The notes: generated by a model not told the origin, from the sequence alone. A stretch of 64,000 nucleotides of DNA from Microbispora triticiradicis (GCA_003260025.2 QFZU02000174.1:17285-81284), one strand, 5' to 3'; positions 16,851 through 25,863 are shown, counted from the stretch's first letter. Numbers and translations: made by a program.

Positions 16851-17705
16851 CTACGCGTCCTCCTCGGCGGCGAAGGCCCGGTAGGCGGGCCGCAGCAGGT
16901 CGAGCAGCGGGATGTGCCTGGCCTTGACCGGCGGCGGGTCCAGCGCGCGCAGCAGCAGGTCGGAGGGCGAGCCGGGATCGGCCGGCGGGCCGAGGCGGGC
17001 CGGCGAGACGCCCGAATCGTAGAAGTCGCCGACCCGCTCCGCGAACGGGACGTCGGTGACGTCGAGAGGCGCCGGCGTCCCGCCGCCCGTCATGCCCGTC
17101 CCGCCGGTCTGCCCGCCGGTGTGGCGGAGGGCGTCGAGCAGCGTGTCCCTGGCCATGCCCCGCCAGGCCAGCACCAGGAACGGGTCCGCGTCGAACGCCT
17201 CGGCCAGCAGGTAGAGCACCGCGGACAGGTGCTTGCAGGGGAACCCCCAGTCGGGGCAGGAGCACTCCATGTCCAGCCCGCGCTCGCCCGGGAAGAGCGG
17301 CAGCCCGCACTGCTCGAAGACGTCCTCGATCTCCGGCGGCATCTCCCCGGCGAGCAGCTTGGCGCGGTGCACCGCCCGCGCGCCCAGCGCCCCGGTCAGC
17401 TCCGCCCAATCGTCCGCGCCGTACGCCGTGATCCGCACGCGCACGTCGTACGGCTCCGGGCGGGAGCCCTGCACCCTGGCCTTCACCAGGCCGGGACCGA
17501 GGTCGAGGTCGAGCACCTGACCCCGCCGCGCGTACGCGCGCCCCCGGCTCAGCCTGCCCGCGTCGCAGATGAGTTCGAGGACGTCGACGAAACGCCGCGA
17601 CCACCACTGCTCGCCGATGGACCCCCGCTTCGAGCGCGCCCTGATGCCGCCGTCGACCCTGATGGGCCGCGCGGCCTCGAACCAGCCGTCCCGTCCGGCG
17701 GGCAC
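16851..17705 (-). CDS. SWIM zinc-finger protein (SNF2 helicase partner)
   Basis: A 284-residue protein whose SWIM zinc finger, CSCPDWGFPCKH (a CxC-x6-CxH pattern), lies at about residues 150-161. Upstream, SRGRAYARRGQVLDLDL is a conserved N-terminal strand region; the C-terminal part is Pro/Gly-rich with LPLLDLL-type helices. SWIM domains bind nucleic acid or protein. Its GTG start at 17705 follows the helicase stop directly (TGAGTG), so the two are translationally coupled and likely act together in DNA repair or chromosome maintenance; that role is inference. Confidence 0.88.
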   Translation of the reverse strand: MPAGRDGWFEAARPIRVDGGIRARSKRGSIGEQWWSRRFVDVLELICDAGRLSRGRAYARRGQVLDLDLGPGLVKARVQGSRPEPYDVRVRITAYGADDWAELTGALGARAVHRAKLLAGEMPPEIEDVFEQCGLPLFPGERGLDMECSCPDWGFPCKHLSAVLYLLAEAFDADPFLVLAWRGMARDTLLDALRHTGGQTGGTGMTGGGTPAPLDVTDVPFAERVGDFYDSGVSPARLGPPADPGSPSDLLLRALDPPPVKARHIPLLDLLRPAYRAFAAEEDA

Positions 17706-20700
17706 TCAGCTCACCGCCTCGGGGGACAGGCGGAACAGCTCGCGCAGCTCCGCCGTGGACAGCCCGGCGATCCAGTCCTCGCCCGTCCCGACGACGCTCT
17801 CCGCCAGGGCCTGCTTGCGCTCGATCATCTCGTCGATCCGCTCCTCCAGGGTGCCCGCACAGATGAACTTCCTGACCTGCACGTTCCGGGTCTGCCCGAT
17901 GCGGAACGCCCGGTCGGTCGCCTGGTTCTCCACGGCCGGGTTCCACCACCGGTCCACGTGCACGACGTGGTTGGCGGCGGTCAGGTTGAGCCCGGTGCCC
18001 GCCGCCTTGAGCGAGAGCAGGAAGATCATCGGCTCGTCATCGGTCTGGAACCGCTCCACCAGCGCGTCACGCGTCTTCTTCGGCAGCCCGCCGTGCAGCC
18101 ACAGCACCGGGCGGTCGAGCCGCGCCGCCAGGTAGGGCTGCAGCATCGAGCCGAACTCGGCGTACTGCGTGAAGACCAGCGCCTTGTCTCCCTCGCTCAC
18201 GATCTCCTCGGCCAGTTCCTCCAGCCGGGCGAGCTTCCCCGACCGCCCGGCCAGCCGCGAGCCGTCCTTGAGCAGGTGGGCGGGGTGGTTGCAGACCTGC
18301 TTGAGCCGGGTCATCGCGGCCAGCACGTTCCCGCGCCGTTCGATGCCCTCGCTGCCGGCGATCCGGCCCATCATGTCCTCGACCACCGCCTGGTAGAGGC
18401 TCGCCTGCTCCGGGGTCAGCGTGCACCAGACCTTCATCTCCATCTTGTCCGGCAGGTCGGAGATGATCGTCTTGTCGGTCTTGAGGCGCCGGAGCACGAA
18501 CGGTCCTGTGGCCCGCTTGAGCGCGGCGGTCGCCGTCTCGTCGCCGTGCCGTTCGATCGGCTCCTGGTAGCGGTCGCGGAAGGCCCTCGCCGGTCCGAGC
18601 AGGCCGGGGTTGCAGAACTCCATGATCGACCAGAGCTCCGCCAGATGGTTCTCGACCGGCGTGCCGGTCAGCGCCAGCCTCGTCCGCGCCGGGAGGGAGC
18701 GTACGGCCTGCGCCTGCCGGGCGGCCGAGTTCTTGACGGCCTGCGCCTCGTCGCAGACGACCCGGGCCCAGGTGAACCCGGCGAGGACGTCGCGGTCGCG
18801 CAACGCCGTGCCGTAGGTGGTGAGGACGATGTCGGCCGCGGCGACCCGCTCGGCCAGCTCCGCGCCGCGCAGGCGGCCTGAGCCGTGGTGGAGGTAGACC
18901 TCCAGCGACGGTGCGAACCGGGCGGCCTCCTTCTGCCAGTTGCTGAGCAACGACATCGGGCACACCAGCAGCGTCGCCCCCGCCCGCCCTTCTTCCTCGC
19001 GTTCGCGCAGAAGAAGGGACAATGTCTGAAGAGTCTTACCAAGTCCCATATCGTCCGCGAGAATGCCGCCGAGTCCGATTTGGGACATGAAGGTGAGCCA
19101 GGCCAGACCCCGCTCCTGGTACGGCCGGAGCGTGCCGTGGAAGGCGGCGGGGGTCGCCACGGGTTCGAGACGGCGGTCGGCCTCGCCGGAGAGCAGGTCG
19201 CCGAGCAGGCCGTCGGCGTCCACCCCGACCAGAGGGAGGTCGTCGTCCCCGCCGTGCACCACCTCGCGGACGACCTCGCCGACCGTCATCTGGCCCGATC
19301 CGCGCCGCTCCACCGCCTTCAACGCGGCCCCGAGCTGCCGGGCGTCCAGCTCGACCCACTGCCCCCGCAGCCGGACCAGCGGCACCTTGAGCCGGGCCAG
19401 CTCGGCCAGCTCCGCCTCGCTGATCGTCTCGTCGCCGACGGCCAGTTCGGCCCGGAAGTCGACGAGCTGCGCCAGCCCGAACCCCTGGTCGGCGGCGGCG
19501 CCCGGCCCGGAGCGCGACCGGGCCGTCAGCTTCAGGCCCAGCCGGGCGCGGCCCGCCCACGCGGGGAGCTGCACGCCGAACCCGGCCGACTGGAGGAGCG
19601 GCGCGGCGTGGCGCAGGAAGTGGAAGGCGCCTTCGACGTCGAGGTCGACGTGCGCCGGCCGGGCCTCCCGGAGCGCGTCGTCGATCCTCGGATAGAGGCG
19701 GGCCGCCCGGCCCAGGCCGGCGAGCAGCGTCTCGTCCGGCCGCCCGGGAAGGCCCGGCAGACCGGGCAGGGTCTCGCCCGTCCAGACGAGGGAAGCGGGC
19801 AGATAGAGGCTGGGGTCCTCGGCCGACTGGAGCGCGAACTCCACCCGCCACCTGCCGCGGTCCGCGTGGGCCGCCGTGTCTGTTCCGGTCGCAGCGCCCG
19901 TGTGGGCCGCGGCGTACCCGGCGGCGACGGCCGGGCCCGCGACCGGTGCGGAGCCGGGCCGGGGACCGGACACGGGCTCGGGCTCCGGCTCGAACTCCGG
20001 CTCCGGCTCGGGCTCGTGCTCAGGTTCGGGCTCGTGCTCAGGTTCGGGCTCGTGCTCAGGTTCGGGCTCGGGCTCGACGAGGCGGAAGCACACCCTGACC
20101 GGGCCGTCGAGCTGGTGGGCCGCCCGGAACCACTCCTGCAGCGGCCGGGCCAGCGCCTCCGCCTCCTCCCGGCCGGCCCCGGGCAGGTCCGCCTCATCGC
20201 CGGTGAGGGCCACCGTCCACCGGTCGGCCAGGGGGGCGCGCCGCCCCGGACGGTGCCCGCCCAGCAGGCGCTCCGGCAGCGCCTGCCGTACGGCGGCGTC
20301 GGCGAGGCCCGCCAGCGCCTCCATCAGCACGTGGGCGGACGGGCGCTCCTCCTCCACGGCCCGGCAGACCGGCGGCATCGCGGCGGCGAGCTCGCGGAAG
20401 CGGTCGGCGTGCGGGCCGGTCAGCACCGGCCGCCAGCGGGCCGCGTAGCCGCCGTGCTCGGTGACGAGCTGGGGCAGCACCCTGCCCCGCCGCACCAGCT
20501 CCCTGGCGTGGGCCGCGACGACCGCGAGATAGCGCAGGGACGGCCCGGGGAGCATGTCGGCGAGGCGGTCGTCCGGTTCCGGCGACTCCGCCGGTGCGTG
20601 GGCCGCCTCGCCGAGCGTGGTCAGCAGGCGCATCGCCGCGCCGGCGTCGACCAGCAGGGCGGGCACCCGCCACGGCCTGATCCCGGCCCGGCGCGCGCGG

Positions 20701-20963
20701 ACCTGCAACCCGGTCTCCGGTGAGGGCAGGGGACCGGACGCCGAACCGGGCAGGAGCAGCACCACCTCACCCGGCACGGCCTTTCCGGCCGCCTCGGCCG
20801 CCGCCTCCCCCCAGCCCGGCAGCGCGGCGACGAGGGCGCTCGCCGGGGCGGCGAAGGGATGGGGCCGGACCTTGGCCCTGGAGGTCACCGGCTCCGCGCC
20901 GGCCGTCTCCTCCGCCCAGAGCACAAGCCGCCCGCCGTCCCAGGCCGCGTGCAGCACGAGCAC
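17706..20963 (-). CDS. SNF2-family DEAD/DEAH helicase
   Basis: A 1085-residue Swi2/Snf2 ATPase. The C-terminal half holds the motor: motif I GILADDMGLGKTLQTL (about residue 634), motif II VCDEAQAVKN, motif III LTGTPVENHLAELW, and helicase-C motifs LSLKAAGTGLNLTAANHVVH and RAFRIGQTRNVQV. The N-terminal half matches the SNF2-associated region seen in bacterial members. Between them lies an acidic Glu/Pro/His stalk encoded by tandem repeats (20011-20064). GTG at 20963 is chosen because GGAGGAG lies 5-6 bases upstream; an in-frame GTG at 20981 has no such site. Expected to translocate on duplex DNA with the SWIM partner. Confidence 0.92.
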   Translation of the reverse strand: MLVLHAAWDGGRLVLWAEETAGAEPVTSRAKVRPHPFAAPASALVAALPGWGEAAAEAAGKAVPGEVVLLLPGSASGPLPSPETGLQVRARRAGIRPWRVPALLVDAGAAMRLLTTLGEAAHAPAESPEPDDRLADMLPGPSLRYLAVVAAHARELVRRGRVLPQLVTEHGGYAARWRPVLTGPHADRFRELAAAMPPVCRAVEEERPSAHVLMEALAGLADAAVRQALPERLLGGHRPGRRAPLADRWTVALTGDEADLPGAGREEAEALARPLQEWFRAAHQLDGPVRVCFRLVEPEPEPEHEPEPEHEPEPEHEPEPEPEFEPEPEPVSGPRPGSAPVAGPAVAAGYAAAHTGAATGTDTAAHADRGRWRVEFALQSAEDPSLYLPASLVWTGETLPGLPGLPGRPDETLLAGLGRAARLYPRIDDALREARPAHVDLDVEGAFHFLRHAAPLLQSAGFGVQLPAWAGRARLGLKLTARSRSGPGAAADQGFGLAQLVDFRAELAVGDETISEAELAELARLKVPLVRLRGQWVELDARQLGAALKAVERRGSGQMTVGEVVREVVHGGDDDLPLVGVDADGLLGDLLSGEADRRLEPVATPAAFHGTLRPYQERGLAWLTFMSQIGLGGILADDMGLGKTLQTLSLLLREREEEGRAGATLLVCPMSLLSNWQKEAARFAPSLEVYLHHGSGRLRGAELAERVAAADIVLTTYGTALRDRDVLAGFTWARVVCDEAQAVKNSAARQAQAVRSLPARTRLALTGTPVENHLAELWSIMEFCNPGLLGPARAFRDRYQEPIERHGDETATAALKRATGPFVLRRLKTDKTIISDLPDKMEMKVWCTLTPEQASLYQAVVEDMMGRIAGSEGIERRGNVLAAMTRLKQVCNHPAHLLKDGSRLAGRSGKLARLEELAEEIVSEGDKALVFTQYAEFGSMLQPYLAARLDRPVLWLHGGLPKKTRDALVERFQTDDEPMIFLLSLKAAGTGLNLTAANHVVHVDRWWNPAVENQATDRAFRIGQTRNVQVRKFICAGTLEERIDEMIERKQALAESVVGTGEDWIAGLSTAELRELFRLSPEAVS
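20011..20064. repeat. Three exact 18-base repeats in the SNF2 gene
   Basis: GGCTCGTGCTCAGGTTCG is repeated three times without change (20011-20028, 20029-20046, 20047-20064), flanked by decayed copies. On the minus strand it encodes EPEPEH units making a charged, extended linker in the helicase. Confidence 0.85.
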
Positions 20964-21111
20964 ACCGTCTCCTCCCGCCACCCCGGAACGCTAGCAGCGC
21001 CTCCGGCGCCGTATGTTCGCTGGAACCTGAGCGTCCAGCGACGACCGGCGACCGGGAATTCCTTGATTACTGATGATCTGGGACGGTTTGTCGTACTGCT
21101 GGCGCCGGCCG

Positions 21112-21756
21112 TCAACCGGGGGGAGTGCCGTCGACCGTGGTGTAGCGGCGCAGGGCGTCGGCGTCGAGCGGCGCCCCGGGAAGGGGTGATCTCCGGTCGG
21201 CGCGCAGGCCGTCCAGCATGATCTCCACCATCCGCGCCATGGCCTCCTCGCCGAGCACGGCCGGTGGCGTGTAGACGTGCAGGGTCATCAGCAGGGCGAT
21301 GTCGCCGGGACCGATGTCGGCGCGCAGGGCGCCGTCCGCCTGCGCCCGCTCGGTCAGCCGCAGGACCGCGGCGGCGACCCCCTGCCGGATCTCCCGCAGG
21401 TCGGCGCCGACGCGCAGCCGCTGGTGCAGGAGGGGATCGAGCTTCGCGGCGAGCACGCCCAGCCGCAGGGCGACCGCGCCGCGCAGGAAGCGGCACAGCG
21501 CGTGCCACGCGTCCGGCTCCTCCCGCCCGGCGGTCTCCGCCAGGTCCGCCAGGCGGCGGAGGCTCTCCTCGCCGACGGCGCGCAGCAGCGCGTCCCGGTC
21601 GGGGAAGCGGCGGTAGAGCGTGCCGACGCCCACGCCCGCCCGGCGGGCGACCTCCTCCAACGGCACGTCGACGTTCTGCTCCAGGAACAGCTCACGGGCC
21701 GCGGCGACGATCAGATCCCGGTTGCGGCGCGCGTCGGCGCGCAGCCCTTTCTCCAC
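21112..21756 (-). CDS. TetR/AcrR-family regulator
   Basis: A 214-residue regulator. The N-terminal DNA-binding domain includes RNRDLIVAAARELFLEQN and the helix-turn-helix VPLEEVARRAGVGVGTLYRRFPDRDALL (read in two parts, about residues 10-55). The C-terminal domain resembles SbtR-type ligand domains (LHQRLRVGADLREIRQGVAA). GTG at 21756 is preferred, with GAGG 5 bases upstream; a GTG two codons earlier would overlap that site. It is divergent from the monooxygenase at 21844 and very likely represses it through the TTCCTCCG sites between them. Confidence 0.88.
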   Translation of the reverse strand: MEKGLRADARRNRDLIVAAARELFLEQNVDVPLEEVARRAGVGVGTLYRRFPDRDALLRAVGEESLRRLADLAETAGREEPDAWHALCRFLRGAVALRLGVLAAKLDPLLHQRLRVGADLREIRQGVAAAVLRLTERAQADGALRADIGPGDIALLMTLHVYTPPAVLGEEAMARMVEIMLDGLRADRRSPLPGAPLDADALRRYTTVDGTPPG

Positions 21757-21783
21757 GGTCACCTCAAGAGGATCTGGACGATT

Positions 21784-21834
21784 TTCCTCCGGTTAGGATA
21801 CCGTCATCATGCGGAGGAAATTCCTCCGGTTAGG
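21784..21834. promoter_or_regulatory. Operator of TTCCTCCG repeats between TetR and monooxygenase
   Basis: TTCCTCCGGTTAGG occurs at 21784-21797 and again at 21821-21834, 37 bases apart. The second copy forms a perfect inverted repeat with the sequence just before it: CGGAGGAA (21812-21819), one base, TTCCTCCG (21821-21828). TAGGAT at 21794-21799 is a possible plus-strand -10. The second copy also supplies the purine run used as RBS for the ATG at 21844. Control by the adjacent TetR protein is inferred. Confidence 0.7.
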
Positions 21835-21843
21835 GGGTGTGCC

Positions 21844-22983
21844 ATGAGCGCGGTGCTCATCTCGGGGGCCGGGATCGCGGGGCCGACGCTGGCCTACTGG
21901 CTGGCCAGGAACGGGTTCAAGGTCACGGTTGTGGAACGCGCGGGAGAGGTGCGGTCCAGCGGCAACCCCGTGGACGTCAGGGGAGCCGCCGTCGCGGTCG
22001 CCGAACGGATGGGCGTCCTGCCCCGGCTGCACCAGGCCGCCACCGGCACGACCGGGGTCAGCTTCGTCGACGCGGCGGGCAGGCGGGTCGCCCGGATGGA
22101 CATGCGCGCCGTACAGCGGCCGGGCGAGGTCGAGGTGCCGCGCGGCGACCTCGCGTCGATCCTTTACAAGGCGAGCCGCGACGACGCCGAGTTCCTCTTC
22201 GACGACTCCGTCACGGGGCTCGCCCAGGACGAGCACGGCGTGGACGTCACCTTCGAGCGCGCCGGCTCCCGCCGCTTCGACCTGGTGATCGGCGCCGACG
22301 GCCTGCACTCGGTGACGCGGCGCCTGACGTTCGGCCAGGAGAACGGCTTCGTGCGCCACATGGGCCTGTACGTCGCGACGACACCGCTCGGCGTCGAGGC
22401 GGTGGCCGGGTCCGGCCGGGACATCCTCATGCACAACGCCCCCGGCAAGGCGGTCGCCGTCAGCCCCATGTCCGCGGGCGCGTTCTTCCTCTACCGGAGC
22501 CCGGCGGAGCCCGGGTTCGACCACCGCGACACCGGGCAGCACAAGCGGATGCTGACCGCCGCCTTCGCGGACGTGTCCTGGCGGGCGCCGGAACTGCTCG
22601 AACGGGTGCGTACGGCCGACGACCTCTATTTCGACTCCGTCAGCCAGGTGCGCCTGCCCCGCTGGTGGAAGGGCAGAGTCGCGCTTCTCGGCGACGCCGC
22701 CTCCTGCGTGTCGCTGTTCGGCGACGGCTCCACGCTGGCGATGACGGGGGCGTTCACCCTCGCCGAGGCGCTGGCCGCCCATCCCGGCGATCCCGGCGCG
22801 GCCTTCGGCCGGTACGAGGCCGTCCACCGGCGCCTGGTCGAGCCCAGGCAGCGCGCCGTCGGCCAGGCGTCGGCGCTCCTGGCCCCCGCCACGCGAGGCG
22901 GCATCCTCGCCCGCAACCTCGCCACCCGCCTGTGGCCCGCCGTGGTCGCCGCCACCCGCCTCAAGCAGGCCCTCGCCCGATGA
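21844..22983 (+). CDS. FAD-dependent monooxygenase (PHBH/TetX-like flavoprotein)
   Basis: A 379-residue flavoprotein hydroxylase of the same family as the one at 52-1137. The FAD motif GAGIAGPTLAYWL is at residues 7-19, the DG motif at IGADGLHSVTRR, and the GD motif at VALLGDAASCVSLFGDGS. A basic Arg/Ala-rich C-terminal tail (ARNLATRLWPAVVAATR) might bind lipid or membrane. The GGGGG run 7 bases before the ATG fixes the start. The substrate is unknown; the divergent TetR gene suggests induction by a xenobiotic or aromatic compound. Confidence 0.9.
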   Translation: MSAVLISGAGIAGPTLAYWLARNGFKVTVVERAGEVRSSGNPVDVRGAAVAVAERMGVLPRLHQAATGTTGVSFVDAAGRRVARMDMRAVQRPGEVEVPRGDLASILYKASRDDAEFLFDDSVTGLAQDEHGVDVTFERAGSRRFDLVIGADGLHSVTRRLTFGQENGFVRHMGLYVATTPLGVEAVAGSGRDILMHNAPGKAVAVSPMSAGAFFLYRSPAEPGFDHRDTGQHKRMLTAAFADVSWRAPELLERVRTADDLYFDSVSQVRLPRWWKGRVALLGDAASCVSLFGDGSTLAMTGAFTLAEALAAHPGDPGAAFGRYEAVHRRLVEPRQRAVGQASALLAPATRGGILARNLATRLWPAVVAATRLKQALAR

Positions 22984-23054
22984 CGCGGACATCCTGAGTT
23001 CGCGTACCTTCTCGCCGTCGATGACGGCGGGCGTGCGGCGACGGCGCACCGAGG

Positions 23055-23819
23055 TCAGGTCGTGGTCAGGCCACGGCTCCGGGGGTGGAGGCCTGAGGTG
23101 CGCCAGGTGGCACCGGAGGAGGTGACGGCGAAGGCCTCGTAGCCGTGCAGGCCCTCCACCCAGTCTCTGGCCGCGGCGCCCATGGCGAAGGCGCTCGTGG
23201 CGTACGCGTCGGCCAGGGTGAGATCGGGCCCGACCACCGTCACCGAGGCCAGCCCGGCCGCCGGTCGGCCCGTGTGCGGGTCGACGACGTGCGCGCCGCG
23301 TTCGGCGGTGCCCGAGGTCGCCACGGCGAGGTCGGTCCCCGACACCACGGCGGCGAGTTCGCCCGGCCGGAGCGGGTGGGCGACGCCGACCCGCCAGGAC
23401 CGGCCGGGCGCGGGCGAGCCGGACAGCCGGACGTCCCCGCCGCCGTTCACGCAGTGGTCGGCGGCGCCCGCCGCGCGAAGGATGGCCGAGGCGCGCTCGA
23501 CCGCCCAGCCCTTGACGAGGGCGGAGGGATCGAGGCGGCCCCGGGGATGGAGGGTGAAGTAGCCGTGGGAGACCAGCACGACCGACTCGCAGAGGCGCAG
23601 GACGTCCGCCACCTCCGCCGGGCAGCCGGTCAGGGTGATCTCGCCCCGGCTCAGGCGGCTCACCGCGCTGTCCGGCTTGTACGTCGAGAAGACCTCGTCC
23701 ACGTGGTGCAGCCAGGCCACCGCCTCCGCGACGTACGGCCCGGGGTCGGAGTGGCGCCCGTCGGAGTCGCGGATGTCGAAGGAGAAGACGGTGCCCATGA
23801 CGTGCTCGATGTGACGCAT
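23055..23819 (-). CDS. apbE: FAD:protein FMN transferase (ApbE)
   Basis: A 254-residue flavin transferase that attaches FMN through a phosphoester to a Thr in its target, using FAD and Mg2+. Family motifs are present: FSTYKPDSAVSRLS, LDPSALVKGWAVERA, CVNGGGDVRLSG, VATSGTAERGAHVVDPHTGRP and DAYATSAFAMG. It is shorter than typical (about 330 residues), starts directly at MRHIEHVMGTVFSF and has no signal peptide, so it probably acts inside before its target is exported. The ATG overlaps the stop of the FMN-binding gene by one base (TGATG). That gene is the obvious substrate. Confidence 0.93.
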   Translation of the reverse strand: MRHIEHVMGTVFSFDIRDSDGRHSDPGPYVAEAVAWLHHVDEVFSTYKPDSAVSRLSRGEITLTGCPAEVADVLRLCESVVLVSHGYFTLHPRGRLDPSALVKGWAVERASAILRAAGAADHCVNGGGDVRLSGSPAPGRSWRVGVAHPLRPGELAAVVSGTDLAVATSGTAERGAHVVDPHTGRPAAGLASVTVVGPDLTLADAYATSAFAMGAAARDWVEGLHGYEAFAVTSSGATWRTSGLHPRSRGLTTT

Positions 23820-24466
23820 CAGAGGCCGGCCTTGTCGAGGGCGCTCTGCAGCGAGCGGATGTAGCCGTCGCTGGTGTAGGTGGCGCCGGAGACCACGTCG
23901 ATCTGGGCCGACCGGGCCGACAGCGCCTCCTCGTCGAGGATCGGCAGCGCCTCGTTGTTGATCTCGATGTCCCGGTGGTTGTTCTGCGGGGCCACCAGCA
24001 CCCTGATCCCGGCCATCCTCCCGGCGGAGATCACGATCTCCACCTGCACCGGCCCCCACCGGGTGTCGGCGGCGTCACCGGTGACGGTCTTCTCCCCGCT
24101 GGTGGCGCCGGCGGTGGCTCCCGCCCCGCTCCAGCCGCCCTGTGTCTCCTGGGACTGTGTCTCCTGGGACTGTGTCTCCTGGGACTGGGTCTCCTGGGAC
24201 TGGGTCTCCTGGGACTGGGTCTCCTGGGTCTGCGCATCCCGGGGCCCGGAGGAGTCCGGGAATCCCCGGCCGAAGCGGCCCCCGTCCTCGCCCCCGTCGC
24301 CGTCGCCGTCGTCGGCCCCAGGACCGGAGTCGCCGGGGCCGGGGCCGGTCCCCTCGGCCACGGCGGCGGGGCGCGCGGCGGGCGAGATCACCTCATGGGG
24401 CTTGAACGACAGCAGCAGCACGAGGCCGACGGCGGTCGCGAGCACGGCCAGAATGGCTCTGCGCAT
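23819..24466 (-). CDS. Exported FMN-binding domain protein with QETQS stalk
   Basis: A 215-residue protein. A signal anchor (AILAVLATAVGLVLLLSF) is followed by a Gly/Asp-rich acidic segment, then six five-residue QETQS repeats (about residues 79-108), then a C-terminal FMN-binding domain of about 95 residues. The motif DVVSGATYTSDGY contains the SGAT site at which ApbE attaches FMN to Thr. The protein is therefore a membrane-tethered, extracytoplasmic flavoprotein on a flexible stalk, suited to take electrons from the reductase encoded just upstream. Confidence 0.92.
   Translation of the reverse strand: MRRAILAVLATAVGLVLLLSFKPHEVISPAARPAAVAEGTGPGPGDSGPGADDGDGDGGEDGGRFGRGFPDSSGPRDAQTQETQSQETQSQETQSQETQSQETQSQETQGGWSGAGATAGATSGEKTVTGDAADTRWGPVQVEIVISAGRMAGIRVLVAPQNNHRDIEINNEALPILDEEALSARSAQIDVVSGATYTSDGYIRSLQSALDKAGL
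24141..24230. repeat. Six 15-base tandem repeats encoding QETQS
   Basis: Six head-to-tail units run from 24141 to 24230. The first three (24141-24185) are identical (TGTGTCTCCTGGGAC) and the last three carry a T-to-G change at position 3. Near-identity indicates recent expansion and possible strain-to-strain length variation of the protein's stalk. Confidence 0.9.
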
Positions 24467-24489
24467 GGAACTTCCAATCCGGGGATGGT

Positions 24490-25863
24490 TCAGAACTCGA
24501 ACGATTCGTGGTGGACGCGGCGGCGGGGGACTCCGGCGGCGCGCAGCGCGGCGACGACGGTGGTGGTCATCCCGTCGGGCCCGCAGACGTACGCCTCGTG
24601 GTCGCGCAGGCCGGGCACGAGCGCGGCCAGCGTCTCGGGCCTGAAGGGGTCGCCGACGAGGGCGCGGGGGCCGACGCAGTAGTGCAGGGTCGCGCCCCGC
24701 GTCGCCGCGATCTCCTCCAGTTCGGCGCGGAGGACGAGGTCTCCCGCGTCACGGGCCCGGTAGAGGAGGGTCAGGTCGCCGGGGGCGGCGGGCAGGGCCT
24801 CGAACAGCGCGCGCAGCGGGGTGATGCCGATGCCGCCCGCGACGAGCAGGACCTTGCGCGCGCGGCGCGCCCGCCCGGTGAGGGCGCCGTACGGCCCCTC
24901 GGCGAGCACGCGGGTGCCCGGCCGCAGCCCGGCGAGAGAGCGGCTCTGGTCGCCCAGGTCCTTCACGGTGATCCGCAGTTCGCCGTTCCGCGGCGGGGCC
25001 GACAGCGAGTAGGGATTGGGGGACCACCACAGGTCCCGGGTCAGGAACCGCCAGCGGAAGAACTGGCCCGGCTCGGCCCGCAGCCGGTCGAGCCGCCGTC
25101 CCGTGACGTGGACGCTGACGACGCCGGGCGCCTCCCGCACCACCCGCGCGACCCTGAGCCGGTGGCGCAGGGCCAGCCGTACGGGCGTGAGGAAGCGGTA
25201 CCAGACCAGCAGCGCCGCGACGCCCAGATAGAGGGCGTACCACGCGACCTGCGCGGGCCGGTCGCCGATGAACTCCTCGCCGGTGGCCAGTTGGTGGCCG
25301 AAGGCCAGCCAGGTGGCCAGATAGGTGTAGAAGTGCAGGTGGAACCACGTCTCGTAGCGCAGCTTCGGACGGATCCGGCGGGCGGAGACGACGCCGACGC
25401 CCACCAGGAGCAGCAGCGCCACCGTGGCCTTGAGCACGTCCGGATAGGTCAGGTTGAGCGTGACCGTCTCGCGCACCACGTCGGTGTGCTCGGTCACGGC
25501 GTAACCCCAGGTGATCAGGAGCATGTGGGCGACCGACAGGCCGACCACGTAGCGGCCGCCCATCGAGTGCCAGCGGGTGAGCCGGTCGGCGCCGACCCCG
25601 CGCTCCAGCGCCGGGACGCGGGCCATCAACGCCAGCAGGACGGCGATCGCGTACCCGGCGAGCAGCCCGGTGACCCGGCCCGCGTTGGTCAGCCAGCCGT
25701 CGAGGCCGGCGACCGCGGGTGTGTGCGCCCACCACAGGCCGGCCACGGCGACCGTCCCCGCGGCGACGACCGCCAGGACCGCCTCCGGGCGGGCGCGCAC
25801 CCCTCGTGGCGGCGGCTGCGCGTGGCCCGTGGCCGCCGCCCGGCCGGCGAAGGTCGTGGTCAA
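24490..25863 (-). CDS. Ferric-reductase-like transmembrane flavohemoprotein (FRE/NOX-type)
   Basis: A 457-residue membrane oxidoreductase. About six transmembrane helices occupy residues 25-235; His residues in RWHSMGGRYVVG, VAHMLL, WFHLHFYTYL and FGHQ are candidate heme ligands. The cytosolic C-terminal half has an FAD-binding barrel (SPNPYSLSAPP) and an NAD-binding domain (VAGGIGITPLRALF, CGPDGM). It should carry electrons from NAD(P)H through FAD and two hemes across the membrane, here probably to the FMN-binding protein. TTG at 25863 is the start: GGGAGG lies 5 bases upstream. First gene of the three-gene operon. Confidence 0.9.
   Translation of the reverse strand: MTTTFAGRAAATGHAQPPPRGVRARPEAVLAVVAAGTVAVAGLWWAHTPAVAGLDGWLTNAGRVTGLLAGYAIAVLLALMARVPALERGVGADRLTRWHSMGGRYVVGLSVAHMLLITWGYAVTEHTDVVRETVTLNLTYPDVLKATVALLLLVGVGVVSARRIRPKLRYETWFHLHFYTYLATWLAFGHQLATGEEFIGDRPAQVAWYALYLGVAALLVWYRFLTPVRLALRHRLRVARVVREAPGVVSVHVTGRRLDRLRAEPGQFFRWRFLTRDLWWSPNPYSLSAPPRNGELRITVKDLGDQSRSLAGLRPGTRVLAEGPYGALTGRARRARKVLLVAGGIGITPLRALFEALPAAPGDLTLLYRARDAGDLVLRAELEEIAATRGATLHYCVGPRALVGDPFRPETLAALVPGLRDHEAYVCGPDGMTTTVVAALRAAGVPRRRVHHESFEF

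Noticed and set aside
24141..24230. Six regularly spaced repeats resembling a small CRISPR array
   Set aside because: Units are 15 bases, head-to-tail without spacers, in frame in a coding sequence; no cas genes are nearby.
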